From Candidatus Nomurabacteria bacterium (GTDB lineage Bacteria; Patescibacteriota; Minisyncoccia; Phycocordibacterales; UBA9973): 47,063 nucleotides of DNA. The stretch lies in NCBI GenBank assembly GCA_943359475.1, contig CALRHK010000004.1, positions 1 to 47,063 of the forward strand, written 5' to 3'. A program made the position numbers and the translations under genes. Positions 16,607 to 24,886 of this stretch are shown piece by piece. The notes beneath the pieces were generated by a model that was given only the letters and a program-made list of their open reading frames with translations, was not told where the DNA came from and searched no databases. Every line of letters starts with the position of its first letter. Position 1 is the stretch's first letter.

Positions 16607-18931
16607 TTATGGGCACAAAAGTGAGTATGCGTATGGTGTATTATTTGCTCGCTTATAATATTCAATACCAAACCCTTCAAATCCCGCACTCCTACTATTA
16701 GACACAATGCGACTATATGCATCAACAAGTTGATTCATCATATTTGTACATGTTGCACCGGCAACATCACTAAAGCTTGTCGTCGCACCATATCCAGGCG
16801 CAGTCTCTACTCCCAGACGCACTTTTTTACCGAGCGTAATACCATAATCAAGTTCATTTCTTCCATCGTTATAAATTGAAGAACCAGTAACTACATAATC
16901 CTGCACCGTCATCATGTCGAGCGAATCAAAGAGGTGCTTCATTACCGATTTACCAGAGATGCTTCCTGTTCCATTTGGTGTACGAATGAAAGTGCTATCT
17001 GTAAGACCAGTATCAGTATCAAGCCAACGTGGCGGAGCCATATCAAACAGTACATCAGATCCAGCAAGTGTCGCACGAATTGCTTCAGTCATATCGAGAT
17101 ATGCATTTGCAATTTTTTGATTACCAGCAGTCGTCTGTCCCCATTGTGGATCAAAAGACGGATATCCTTGTGCAGTATTGAGTAGGTAAGGCTCAACATC
17201 ATATTGCATACCAATAAGTTTTGCATTTCCGGCAGTAATACTATTGTTAAAACTTTTTATGGTATTTGCCCAATCAACTGCTGCAGTTGTTGTGCCTCCA
17301 GAAGTAAAGTACGTATTCCCTGGTAGTGCGACCCAGTCTGCTGCACCATCGAGCGCTTCTACTTCAAGACAATACTGATCGCGCGCTATATTGAGGAAAT
17401 CTTTCAAATTATCAACATCATTTGTATTACCGAAAAAGACAGTTGGTAAATTAAGGTAAACTGTCTGAATTTTGTGAGAATTAATGAAGTTAAAGAAATC
17501 GATCGAAGTCTGTGTCGAAGTATCTACAATATCACTGTTGTCTTTCCATACCCACATCTGCAGTGGAAATGGATATCCTGCTGCTGGAGCATTTGCGCAC
17601 GTAGGCGATGTGAATGAGTTTTCGCTCGAAAGGGTTGTTATTCCAGCAGCATTTGTTGATTTTACTTTGTAATAATATGTTTGACCGGAAGTAAGATTAT
17701 ACATAGAAACTCTATGTGCGGTCACCAATGTACTTACTGCGGTTGTTGCATACGGATAAGCACCTCCAGTTGCATGAGAAACGGTATCATAGAGCACTTG
17801 TGTAGTTGCTGGCACGTCGGTTGTCCAAGCAATTTTTCGCGTAACAGAAGTTGTTCCTGTTGTTGTAATGTTTGAAATAACTGGACCAGAGGTATTTGGA
17901 TTAGTTGTCACAGTAAGTGGTGGAGAAAAAGGCGAAGTGTTATATCCAGTATCAATTGAACGAATCCTGATGGTGTACTGTGTCCCAGGAATAAGGTTCG
18001 TAAGTGTATAGGAGGTTCCAGTAATTGAACCTCCAGTGTATGCACTTGCGCCTACATATATTTGATAGCCTGCCACACCCACATCATCCGTTGATGGGTC
18101 CCATTGTAAGGAAATAGTTGTCGTCGTTTTTGCTGGTGAAGAAAAATTCGTAGGAGTAGTTGGGTCCTGATTATCAGGTGACATCTGTACTTGGAGCTGG
18201 TTTGTTCTTTGTGAGTAATTTCCTGACGAGTCATGTGCCTGTATGCTAAAGGCAGCATTTGGACCCGATGGCGATCCATAGTAACCTCCTGGTGTAAGCC
18301 CTGTTATTGAAATTGAAAGAGTTCCAGTCTGGCTCGCACAAAGACCGGTAGTGCCACATACTCCCTCAGGGCCGTAGATATCATAGACAATATCTGCTTG
18401 CGGATCGGTATCGTCTGTTGAAGGCGACCATGTAAGCGTAAGGCTTGTTGTGCCTATACTGATTGCATCTAGGTTCTGAGGTATGCTTGGTGGTGTTACG
18501 TCTGTACTAAGAAGCGTATCTCCACCGAGGGAAAAGCCAGCTTGACGACTTATCCCACACACACCACTGACATCACACGACGAAACGTAATATTCATAAT
18601 TTTCTTTTGGATCAAGATTATCAATGATAACTCTGTGGCTCGTAGCTCCAAATTCTTTCTCTGTGGTTTCTTTTTGAATGTCTGTTTTAATAAAATCTTT
18701 TCCTCCCTTGCGCATATAAAGCACCTGAGATGTTGTTGGTTTATCTGTATTCCAATAAATTGCAACCGACGTATCGGAAACTTTTTTTACCTCGACCTTC
18801 GAGATCGTCGCGTCAGTAAAAACTTTTGCTAAAAGACCTTTTTGAATTCCGCTTGTTCCACTATTCCCTAAAATAACAATTACCGCGAGACAAGCAACTA
18901 CGACCGAGAGCGCAATGAGTTTGTTTTTCAT
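16607..18931 (-). CDS. Secreted or anchored multi-fibronectin-III protein with a TIM-barrel-like C-terminal domain
   Basis: 774 aa. A hydrophobic N-terminus (about 5-22) acts as signal or anchor. Then come about four Fn3-type beta-sandwiches (roughly 37-130, 148-250, 256-345, 350-440), the first and fourth resembling purple-acid-phosphatase N-domains ('TSQVLY', 'TTQVLYDTVSHATG'). The last 330 residues begin 'PLQMWVWKDNSDIVD' and alternate strands and helices with acidic barrel-mouth motifs 'QYDVEPY', 'LGVETAPGYG' and 'GFGIEYY', which suggests a glycoside-hydrolase-like (beta/alpha)8 domain. I do not recognise a named family. Probably a cell-surface glycan-binding or glycan-cleaving protein; inference. 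No neighbouring gene shares the transcript. Confidence 0.75.
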   Translation of the reverse strand: MKNKLIALSVVVACLAVIVILGNSGTSGIQKGLLAKVFTDATISKVEVKKVSDTSVAIYWNTDKPTTSQVLYMRKGGKDFIKTDIQKETTEKEFGATSHRVIIDNLDPKENYEYYVSSCDVSGVCGISRQAGFSLGGDTLLSTDVTPPSIPQNLDAISIGTTSLTLTWSPSTDDTDPQADIVYDIYGPEGVCGTTGLCASQTGTLSISITGLTPGGYYGSPSGPNAAFSIQAHDSSGNYSQRTNQLQVQMSPDNQDPTTPTNFSSPAKTTTTISLQWDPSTDDVGVAGYQIYVGASAYTGGSITGTSYTLTNLIPGTQYTIRIRSIDTGYNTSPFSPPLTVTTNPNTSGPVISNITTTGTTSVTRKIAWTTDVPATTQVLYDTVSHATGGAYPYATTAVSTLVTAHRVSMYNLTSGQTYYYKVKSTNAAGITTLSSENSFTSPTCANAPAAGYPFPLQMWVWKDNSDIVDTSTQTSIDFFNFINSHKIQTVYLNLPTVFFGNTNDVDNLKDFLNIARDQYCLEVEALDGAADWVALPGNTYFTSGGTTTAAVDWANTIKSFNNSITAGNAKLIGMQYDVEPYLLNTAQGYPSFDPQWGQTTAGNQKIANAYLDMTEAIRATLAGSDVLFDMAPPRWLDTDTGLTDSTFIRTPNGTGSISGKSVMKHLFDSLDMMTVQDYVVTGSSIYNDGRNELDYGITLGKKVRLGVETAPGYGATTSFSDVAGATCTNMMNQLVDAYSRIVSNSRSAGFEGFGIEYYKRANNTPYAYSLLCP

Positions 18932-18996
18932 AAATATATTTCTTATGCAATCACCATTATGTATATCTATGAAGTATAAAATAATCTACAGGAAAT

Positions 18997-19021
18997 AGAA
19001 AAGGCCCCTGTGGAGGGCCTT
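18997..19021 (-). terminator. Intrinsic terminator after the cysteine-cluster gene
   Basis: AAGGCCC / GGGGCCTT hairpin followed by TTC; lies directly after the stop at 19028. Confidence 0.7.
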
Positions 19022-19027
19022 GGACAT

Positions 19028-19486
19028 TTATGATTGAAAAGTAGGATACACTGCTTGAAAGTGATCCTTGAATCTTCGATCAAAGCAATCTTCGAAAACT
19101 GGACATCCTTTACATTTTCCACCATCAGGACAAATCTTCGTGAGTCGAAGGAGCGCGATACTTCGCAATTCCTCATAAAGTGCTTTTATCTTTTTGGTAC
19201 TATCGAGTGGTCCACAACAGAGGTTTCTTGATACTTCAACAATAGTATTTCTGAAAATTCGCTGATATTCTTCAAAGGTAACGACACCCTCCGTAATTCC
19301 CCTTTTAGTAAGGAAAGCGTGCGCCAAATCTTTTTTGCTTTCAAAAAGAGTTTGGTCATTCAAATACGGGTTTTTCTCTTCGAGAAGCCCCCAGAGTAGC
19401 CGGTAGTGTGCTGGTATTTCAAGCACGGTTGTAGCATTTGGGTTGTATGGAACTTTAACTCTCATGGTGATGAACTTTTTTCCCAT
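19028..19486 (-). CDS. Unknown protein with a C-terminal C-x5-C-x2-C-x5-C cluster
   Basis: 152 aa, not recognised. The N-terminal half is a mixed alpha/beta stretch without motifs. Six cysteines sit in the C-terminal half: a CC pair at 90-91 and C119, C125, C128, C134. The last four are spaced C-x5-C-x2-C-x5-C, close to the iron-sulfur cluster loop of endonuclease III/MutY (C-x6-C-x2-C-x5-C), though a zinc site is equally possible. No helix-hairpin-helix or catalytic Lys/Asp of that glycosylase family is visible, so function stays open. It sits between argS and the surface protein with its own terminator. The start is poorly supported: a G-rich AAGGTAGG abuts the ATG. Confidence 0.65.
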   Translation of the reverse strand: MGKKFITMRVKVPYNPNATTVLEIPAHYRLLWGLLEEKNPYLNDQTLFESKKDLAHAFLTKRGITEGVVTFEEYQRIFRNTIVEVSRNLCCGPLDSTKKIKALYEELRSIALLRLTKICPDGGKCKGCPVFEDCFDRRFKDHFQAVYPTFQS

Positions 19487-19525
19487 CCTACCTTACTTCA
19501 CCGCTAATGTAAAATGGAACAAAAA

Positions 19526-21229
19526 TTACATTTTTTCAGGTGTTTCAATACCAAGCAAAGAGAGACCATTTTTCATTACCGTAGCAAAAGCTTGGGTTAG
19601 GGCAACTTTATATCCAGACGTTAGGTCAGTCGCATCTACAATTTTATGTTCTGCGTAATAGGCATTGAAGGCTCGGGCAATCTCAATGAGATATGTTGCA
19701 ATATATTGTGGAGAATATTCTTTAAGTGCAGAAGTAACTACTTCGGGGAAACGATAGAGCAGTCTTTCTACTTCATTCACTTCTTCCGGTGCACTCATAA
19801 AAAGCAAGTCAATCGCCTCTGTGTGAGCTTTTGCTATAACAGAAAGTGCACGTGCGTATGAATACTGCAGGTACGGGCCAGAATCACCTTCAAAAGAAAG
19901 TGACTTCTCGAAATCAAAAATAATGTCTTTCCCGGTCCCCTGACGAAGGACTGAATACTTTAGCGCAGCGACAGAAACGTGGTTGATTATATTTTCTGAC
20001 AAAACACCGCGCGCGTCTGTGTTCACCTTTTCGATCACCTTTTCTGCAATATCGCCAAGGAGTCCTTCGCCAGTAATGACGTCACCGGTTCGCGATGACA
20101 TTTTTCCTGTCGGAAGTCGAAGCATGCCGTGAGAAATATGTACTGTTTTTTCTGCAAGCTCGGGGAATACGAGTTTCATCGCCCCCAACAATACACGGAA
20201 GTAATCATTGATTTCATTCCCAGTTACAACAATTGATTTTGTATATGGATAGAGTTCATATTTTTTCTTTGCTAGCCCAAGCTCTTTTGCTTCGTACGTT
20301 GGTAAACCCTGCGCATTTACAAATACACGCGTGTGGAGTGTGGGGTCATACTGTTCACCTCGAAAAACAATGGCGCCACCTTCGCCCTTTTCAAATACAC
20401 CTTTTCCGAGAAATTCTTCTACGATCTCTTTCCCAAAGCCACCTGTCTCACTTTCAAGGAAATAGAAATCAAATTGTGTACCAAGTTTTTTATATATCTG
20501 TTCAAAATACTCAAGTGATATCTTTCTACCATGCTCATAGAGTGCATTTATTTTTTTGTCCGATTTTTCGTAAAGCACTTTATTAAGTGCATCGATTTCT
20601 TTTTTCGTATCTAATTCATCATACGCCCTTGAGCCCTGTGTGTAAGCACGCGCGAGATCTTTCACGGTAAGCTCTGAAAGATTCTCCGCCACACCCTCTT
20701 TAAGCAGTGCCCACATTGTTTTTGCAACATGTACCCCAACATCTCCTTGATAGCATGCACGTCTTACTTCTGCACCAGAAAATGCCACAATACGCGAAAG
20801 TGACTCACCGATGGTGTTGGACATCAAGTGGCCAATATGAAATTCCTTAAACGGATTTGGGTCGGTATATTCAATTACCACTTTCTCGCCGTTGAGAATT
20901 TTGTTAGTGCCAAATGCCTCACCCGTTTCATCGATTACTTCTATTGCATTTGTGAAAAAATCGCGTGAAAGGTGAAAATTAATAAAGCCTGGACCTACAA
21001 TTTCAATTTTTGAAACTTCGTTAAGTTTTTTTTCTGAAAGTCTTTCAACAATCTTCTCCGCAAGCTGACGAGGGTTTTCACCACTTCTTTGAGCATAAAC
21101 CATTGCGCAATTGGTGGAATAATCGCCGTGTGAAAGTAGTGTTGGGTGCTCAAGAGCAATCTCATCCGTCTCAATTGCCAGCTCTTTGAGTGCTGCCTGT
21201 ATATAAGTAGTAAGCTTTTCTGCAATCAT
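19526..21229 (-). CDS. argS: Arginyl-tRNA synthetase
   Basis: 567 aa, normal length. N-terminal Add-1 domain, HIGH at residues 131-134 (EFHIGH), KMSSR at 376-380 in 'LPTGKMSSRTGDVI', and a C-terminal DALR anticodon-binding domain ('LLYRFPEVVTSALKEYSPQ'). Charges tRNA-Arg in the cytosol. Own promoter: TGcTAGACT ends 6 nt before the ATG. Monocistronic or loosely followed by the cysteine-cluster gene 39 nt on. Confidence 0.96.
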   Translation of the reverse strand: MIAEKLTTYIQAALKELAIETDEIALEHPTLLSHGDYSTNCAMVYAQRSGENPRQLAEKIVERLSEKKLNEVSKIEIVGPGFINFHLSRDFFTNAIEVIDETGEAFGTNKILNGEKVVIEYTDPNPFKEFHIGHLMSNTIGESLSRIVAFSGAEVRRACYQGDVGVHVAKTMWALLKEGVAENLSELTVKDLARAYTQGSRAYDELDTKKEIDALNKVLYEKSDKKINALYEHGRKISLEYFEQIYKKLGTQFDFYFLESETGGFGKEIVEEFLGKGVFEKGEGGAIVFRGEQYDPTLHTRVFVNAQGLPTYEAKELGLAKKKYELYPYTKSIVVTGNEINDYFRVLLGAMKLVFPELAEKTVHISHGMLRLPTGKMSSRTGDVITGEGLLGDIAEKVIEKVNTDARGVLSENIINHVSVAALKYSVLRQGTGKDIIFDFEKSLSFEGDSGPYLQYSYARALSVIAKAHTEAIDLLFMSAPEEVNEVERLLYRFPEVVTSALKEYSPQYIATYLIEIARAFNAYYAEHKIVDATDLTSGYKVALTQAFATVMKNGLSLLGIETPEKM

Positions 21230-21244
21230 ATTGCAAGTCTAGCA
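21230..21244 (-). promoter_or_regulatory. Extended -10 promoter of argS, leaderless
   Basis: TGcTAGACT plus TTGCAAT-type spacing of 6 nt to the ATG at 21229. No Shine-Dalgarno. Confidence 0.6.
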
Positions 21245-21256
21245 GAGACCCACCAA

Positions 21257-21288
21257 AACAAAAAGCCCCTCCTTCGAAGGGCTTTTCT
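21257..21288 (-). terminator. Intrinsic terminator after the DnaA-domain-IV gene
   Basis: AAAGCCC / GGGCTTT stem with the T run TTTTTGTTTT, between the stop at 21294 and the argS promoter. Confidence 0.8.
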
Positions 21289-21293
21289 TATCT

Positions 21294-22346
21294 TTAGCTA
21301 AGTAGATGTTTTGGTATTTTATAGCGATCAAAATACCGCATTAGTTCAGCTCGAGTGAAAGAGGCATCGGTTAATACTTTTTCTCTTAGTGCAACAAGAA
21401 ACTTATTGGTGCTTTCTGTTGAGTCCACTTTGGCTAAAAGCATTTCAATCTTTTTTAATGAAAAGGTAACGTGTTGTTGTACATAAGGTTTTGTTTTATC
21501 GATCAACAAGGTTACAACCGCAATATACTTCTCGCGATACTCAACTGATTTTTCAATTAAAGTATTGTGAGTACTCACTGCATGGAGTACAGTTGCATGA
21601 TCTCTTTTGAATGGTTCTCCCATTTTTTCTAAACTCATTGCTCCACGATGAAAATCATGGACTACAAACAAATATATTTTTCGTAAATCTGTAAGTATGC
21701 GCTTCCTTGAGGGTCGTTCAAGCATCTGGCGCGACACCCCATATAGTTCTTGGAAACATTCCATGAGCTTAGTTGCAAGTACTGCATACGGGAGATTCAC
21801 AAGGGTCTCGTACTCTTTTCTATTCGGCATACGTAATCGTCCGACCTGGTGAGGCATTTTGGGAAATACTCCCCCGGTTACTTGTGTATCAAGTTGACGC
21901 ACTTTTGTATTGCGTGGCAATTTGTGCGATGCATTTTCAAATAATATTCGGCATCGGGAACGGATTTTGTGCATCATGCTTTGATATTGCGCACTTCTAT
22001 CACCATACGTATTGAGGAAATTCTGGTGTTTACTAATCATTTCTCCTGGAGTTACACCATTGAGCATCAGCATTTGCGAAAGTTCCTTTACTTTAAATTC
22101 CGGGTATAAATCATAGAGAGAACCAAGAAATGCTACCCGTGGCATTTCAATCATTTTTTTGTCACCCTCGTTGGCGTAAATAGCTTCCGGGGTATTCCCG
22201 CTTACTTCCGCAACTACATTGAGCAAGGTGGCGATTTCATTGAGTACCCTACCTCCAATCGGCTTTTTTATATTTTCTTGTAAAAGAACAAATTTCTTTT
22301 CAATGGGATTCCATTCGTAGTTTCGTATATGTGCCTGTGGTTCCAT
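21294..22346 (-). CDS. DnaA domain IV-like DNA-binding protein without AAA+ ATPase (two copies of the fold)
   Basis: 350 aa from MEPQ; a longer frame from 22490 overlaps dut and its terminator and is rejected. Residues about 190-285 match DnaA domain IV: 'LYGVSRQML', basic helix, 'SLEKMGEPFKRDHATVLHA', with the DnaA-box-contacting signature RDHATVLHA at 248-256. Residues about 42-130 repeat the same helical pattern ('VAEVSGNTPEAIY', 'KVKELSQMLMLNGVTPGEMISKH') but lack RDHxTVLHA. There is no Walker A/B and no AAA+ module, so this is not DnaA itself. It could bind DnaA boxes as a replication or transcription regulator. It has no partner gene in its transcript; the neighbours dut and tmk are dNTP genes. 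Confidence 0.82.
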   Translation of the reverse strand: MEPQAHIRNYEWNPIEKKFVLLQENIKKPIGGRVLNEIATLLNVVAEVSGNTPEAIYANEGDKKMIEMPRVAFLGSLYDLYPEFKVKELSQMLMLNGVTPGEMISKHQNFLNTYGDRSAQYQSMMHKIRSRCRILFENASHKLPRNTKVRQLDTQVTGGVFPKMPHQVGRLRMPNRKEYETLVNLPYAVLATKLMECFQELYGVSRQMLERPSRKRILTDLRKIYLFVVHDFHRGAMSLEKMGEPFKRDHATVLHAVSTHNTLIEKSVEYREKYIAVVTLLIDKTKPYVQQHVTFSLKKIEMLLAKVDSTESTNKFLVALREKVLTDASFTRAELMRYFDRYKIPKHLLS

Positions 22347-22370
22347 GTGTTGTTTTTTCTCACCATACAA

Positions 22371-22400
22371 CAAAAAGATACCCCTGCGCAAGGAGTATCT
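22371..22400 (-). terminator. Intrinsic terminator after dut
   Basis: GATACTCC / GGGGTATC hairpin with a 7-nt loop followed by TTTTT. It lies inside the longer alternative frame of the DnaA-like gene and therefore argues for the start at 22346. Confidence 0.8.
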
Positions 22401-22410
22401 ACTTTTGAAC

Positions 22411-22833
22411 TTATTGCTTTCCAGTTGACCCAAATCTTCCATCGCCTCGACTTGAGTCTGAGAGCTCCGCCACCTCTTCGATGGTCGCAATCACTACTGG
22501 AAAAATAATGAGTTGGCTCGTCTTATCACCTTTTTCGAATGTGTATGGTTTAGCCGAAAGATTGATGAGGTGTGTATTATATTCACCACGATAACCCGCA
22601 TCGTAAACACCACCGAGTACTTTCATACCGGCTTTTGAAATGCCACTTTTATCATTAATAAGTGCAGCATATCCTTCTGGAAACTCAAGCGCAAAACCAT
22701 GAAAGATGATCTTACTTTCCCCAGGCGCAAGCGTGAAAGTCTCCAGGCAATATAAATCAAGCCCCACATCTCCCGGATGAGCATAGCTTGGAATTTTTGC
22801 CTCAGGATTTAGTTTTTTAAATTTGAGATGCAT
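22411..22833 (-). CDS. dut: dUTP diphosphatase (dUTPase)
   Basis: 140 aa, trimeric family length. The five motifs appear in order: PGDVGLDLY (I), DKSGISKAG (II), GGVYDAGYRGEY (III, with the catalytic Asp), GDKTSQLII (IV) and GRFGSTGKQ (V). It hydrolyses dUTP to dUMP and PPi, keeping uracil out of DNA and feeding thymidylate synthase. A TGtTACACT -10 ends 6 nt before the ATG. Own terminator, so monocistronic, but placed in the dTTP gene block. Confidence 0.95.
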   Translation of the reverse strand: MHLKFKKLNPEAKIPSYAHPGDVGLDLYCLETFTLAPGESKIIFHGFALEFPEGYAALINDKSGISKAGMKVLGGVYDAGYRGEYNTHLINLSAKPYTFEKGDKTSQLIIFPVVIATIEEVAELSDSSRGDGRFGSTGKQ

Positions 22834-22848
22834 AGCGAAAGTGTAACA
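22834..22848 (-). promoter_or_regulatory. Extended -10 promoter of dut, leaderless
   Basis: TGtTACACT followed by TTCGCT and the ATG at 22833; 6-nt spacing. Confidence 0.6.
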
Positions 22849-22862
22849 AAGTATTTGTAAAT

Positions 22863-22892
22863 AAAAAAAGGTCCCTTAAAGGACCTTTTTGA
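22863..22892 (-). terminator. Terminator overlapping the end of tmk
   Basis: AAAGGTCC / GGGACCTTT stem plus T7. The 5' arm encodes the last residues and the stop codon of tmk. Confidence 0.85.
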
Positions 22893-23562
22893 TAGTACGG
22901 TATATCTCTTCATGAATTACGTCACGAGGTAAAACTTCACCTTTTTCAGCACATTCAATTTTTACAAAATTATTGAGTTCGCCGACAAGCTTAAGTGCAC
23001 TCTTGCGTGAATTTTCGAGAAATTGGGGGCTCGCCTCGTGGACGTCCGTCTTTCTTTGCAGATACTTACGCTTTTTTGTAGCATCACGTTTTTTCAGCAA
23101 TTTTTGTACAAGCGCGATCGGAAGACTAAGGTACACGACGATATCGGGGCGAGGTATCCCAAAGACGTTATGTTCCATTTCGTCGAGCCATTTGAGAAAT
23201 GCTCTTCGTTTTTTGGCGTTAGTAATTTTACCCGCTTGATGGATTTGATTCGCACTCACATATCGGTTTGCAATGATTACATATCCTTTTTTGAGCCATT
23301 CTTCCATTTCTGCCTTTGACTCAAAACGGTCTGCCGCATAGAGCGCTGAGGCTATCTGTGGGTGAGTATTTAGAAAATTATATTCTTCATCTGAAAGACA
23401 CTTGCCGATAAAAGCTCCAAAAAAGTTTTTGTAATATTCAGGAAAATCAACAACCTTTACCGTATACCCTGCTTTTGTGAGTCGTTGTCGCAAAAGATCA
23501 ACTTGGGTTGCCTTGCCAGATCCATCAGTACCATCGATTACAATAAGTTTTCCTTTTTTCAT
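22876..23562 (-). CDS. tmk: Thymidylate kinase
   Basis: 228 aa from MKKGKL; the longer frame from 23721 lies inside glyA and is rejected. P-loop GTDGSGKA at 11-18, 'DRFESK' with the DR(Y/F/H) nucleotide-binding pair, and a basic LID region (KKRDATKKRKY). Phosphorylates dTMP to dTDP. It follows glyA by 28 nt in the same transcript, so folate supply and dTMP use are co-expressed. The stop codon lies in the terminator stem. Confidence 0.93.
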   Translation of the reverse strand: MKKGKLIVIDGTDGSGKATQVDLLRQRLTKAGYTVKVVDFPEYYKNFFGAFIGKCLSDEEYNFLNTHPQIASALYAADRFESKAEMEEWLKKGYVIIANRYVSANQIHQAGKITNAKKRRAFLKWLDEMEHNVFGIPRPDIVVYLSLPIALVQKLLKKRDATKKRKYLQRKTDVHEASPQFLENSRKSALKLVGELNNFVKIECAEKGEVLPRDVIHEEIYRTIKKVL

Positions 23563-23590
23563 AGTATGTAAACTAACAGTTTGAGTAAGG

Positions 23591-24766
23591 TTATTTCTTT
23601 TTAAGTATCCTGTCAATTTTCTGTGCAATTGCACGCATATCTTTCTCTGTCTTACCGCGAGTCGTTTCTGCGGGAGTACCGAGACGAATACCAGACGGAT
23701 CGACTGGGCTTCGTGTATCAAAAGGAATAGTATTTTTATTCACAATAATGCCATTTTTTTCTAAACGATCACTTGCCTCTTTACCACCAATGCCCTTTCC
23801 ATTCATCCATGTGTCGACTAAAAGTAGGTGCGAATCAGTTCCTCCTGAGACAATACGCCAGCCAAGCTTTTGTAATTCGTCTGCCAGAACCTCAGCATTT
23901 TTCACCACCTGCTTAGCATATTTCACATAAGTAGGAGTGAGCGCTTCTTTCAGCGCAACTGCAACCGCAGCAATCTGATTCATGTGTGGGCCACCCTGAA
24001 GTCCCGGGAAAACAGCCTTGTCTATTTTTTTATCAAGTTCACGCGAATCATGACATGAGAAAATAAGCGCACTTCGTGGACCACGAAGCACTTTGTGGGT
24101 TGTCGTAGTGACAACATCGGCATACCGAAAAGGTGATGGGTACACACCACCAGCAATAAGGCCAGAAATGTGGGACATATCTACCATCAAGAGTGCTCCA
24201 CATGCATCGGCAATTGCACGGAACCTTTCCCAATTCACAAAACGTGGATATGCGGTGTAGCCAGCAATAATGAGTTTTGGTTTTTCTCGAATCGCAAGTT
24301 CTTTCAATTTTTCATAATCAAGAACTTCTGTTTTTTGATCAACACCATACGGAACTTGTTTCCACCACTTACCAGTGACAGACACTTTATACCCATGCGT
24401 GAGATGCCCACCATGATCAAGTGACATACCCATTATTTTTTCTCCAGGTGGTACAAGTGCAACGAGCACTGCCAAGTTTGCAGGCGATCCTGAGAGGGCT
24501 TGAATATTTACAGACCACTTTTTCGGCGAAAGTTTAAAAAGTTTTAAGGCTCGAGCGCGTGTGAGATTGTCGAGTTTGTCGACATATTCGTTGCCGCCAT
24601 AATAGCGATGTTCAGAATACCCTTCTGCGTATTTATTGGTGAGCTCTGAACCAAGTGCCGTAAGGACATCGCTTGAAACATAGTTTTCAGAGGCAATAAG
24701 ATTAATGACACTTTTCTGACGTTTCTTTTCCAAATCTATGAGTTTTTTTACCTCTTTGTCTTTCAT
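23591..24766 (-). CDS. glyA: Serine hydroxymethyltransferase
   Basis: 391 aa, slightly short (about 415 typical). PLP lysine K225 in 'TTTTHKVLRGPR' (usual THKTLRGPR), 'NLIASENYVS' at the N-terminus and 'YSEHRYYGGNEYVD' substrate loop. Converts serine and THF to glycine and methylene-THF, the one-carbon donor for ThyA, which is encoded divergently next door. Leads the glyA-tmk transcript; TATAAT lies 11 nt before the ATG, so the leader is at most about 5 nt. Confidence 0.96.
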   Translation of the reverse strand: MKDKEVKKLIDLEKKRQKSVINLIASENYVSSDVLTALGSELTNKYAEGYSEHRYYGGNEYVDKLDNLTRARALKLFKLSPKKWSVNIQALSGSPANLAVLVALVPPGEKIMGMSLDHGGHLTHGYKVSVTGKWWKQVPYGVDQKTEVLDYEKLKELAIREKPKLIIAGYTAYPRFVNWERFRAIADACGALLMVDMSHISGLIAGGVYPSPFRYADVVTTTTHKVLRGPRSALIFSCHDSRELDKKIDKAVFPGLQGGPHMNQIAAVAVALKEALTPTYVKYAKQVVKNAEVLADELQKLGWRIVSGGTDSHLLLVDTWMNGKGIGGKEASDRLEKNGIIVNKNTIPFDTRSPVDPSGIRLGTPAETTRGKTEKDMRAIAQKIDRILKKK

Positions 24767-24777
24767 TGTTGTTACCC

Positions 24778-24792
24778 ATTATATGGTACAAT
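24778..24792. promoter_or_regulatory. Interlocked divergent promoters, glyA (-) and thyA (+)
   Basis: Minus strand TATAAT at 24783-24778 faces glyA. Plus strand extended -10 TGgTACAAT at 24784-24792 faces thyA. The two -10 elements touch, so polymerase can probably serve only one direction at a time. The thyA transcript would have a leader of about 90 nt; it contains an AGAGTT...AACTCT inverted repeat (about 24841-24872) but no clear regulatory RNA. A second start nearer thyA is possible. Confidence 0.5.
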
Positions 24793-24886
24793 CGGGTCGA
24801 TACAAAATCATGCACCTCGTTGACTATTTATAAATTTAGCGTAGAGTTTGAAGCAGAATATTCTTTAACTCTAAAAAATATCACTT

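Noticed and set aside
22347-22490. Longer N-terminus for the DnaA-domain-IV protein
   Set aside because: It would overlap dut in another frame and run through its terminator; the added residues are low-complexity shadow sequence.
23563-23721. Longer N-terminus for thymidylate kinase
   Set aside because: Overlaps the end of glyA out of frame; the kinase fold begins at MKKGKL.
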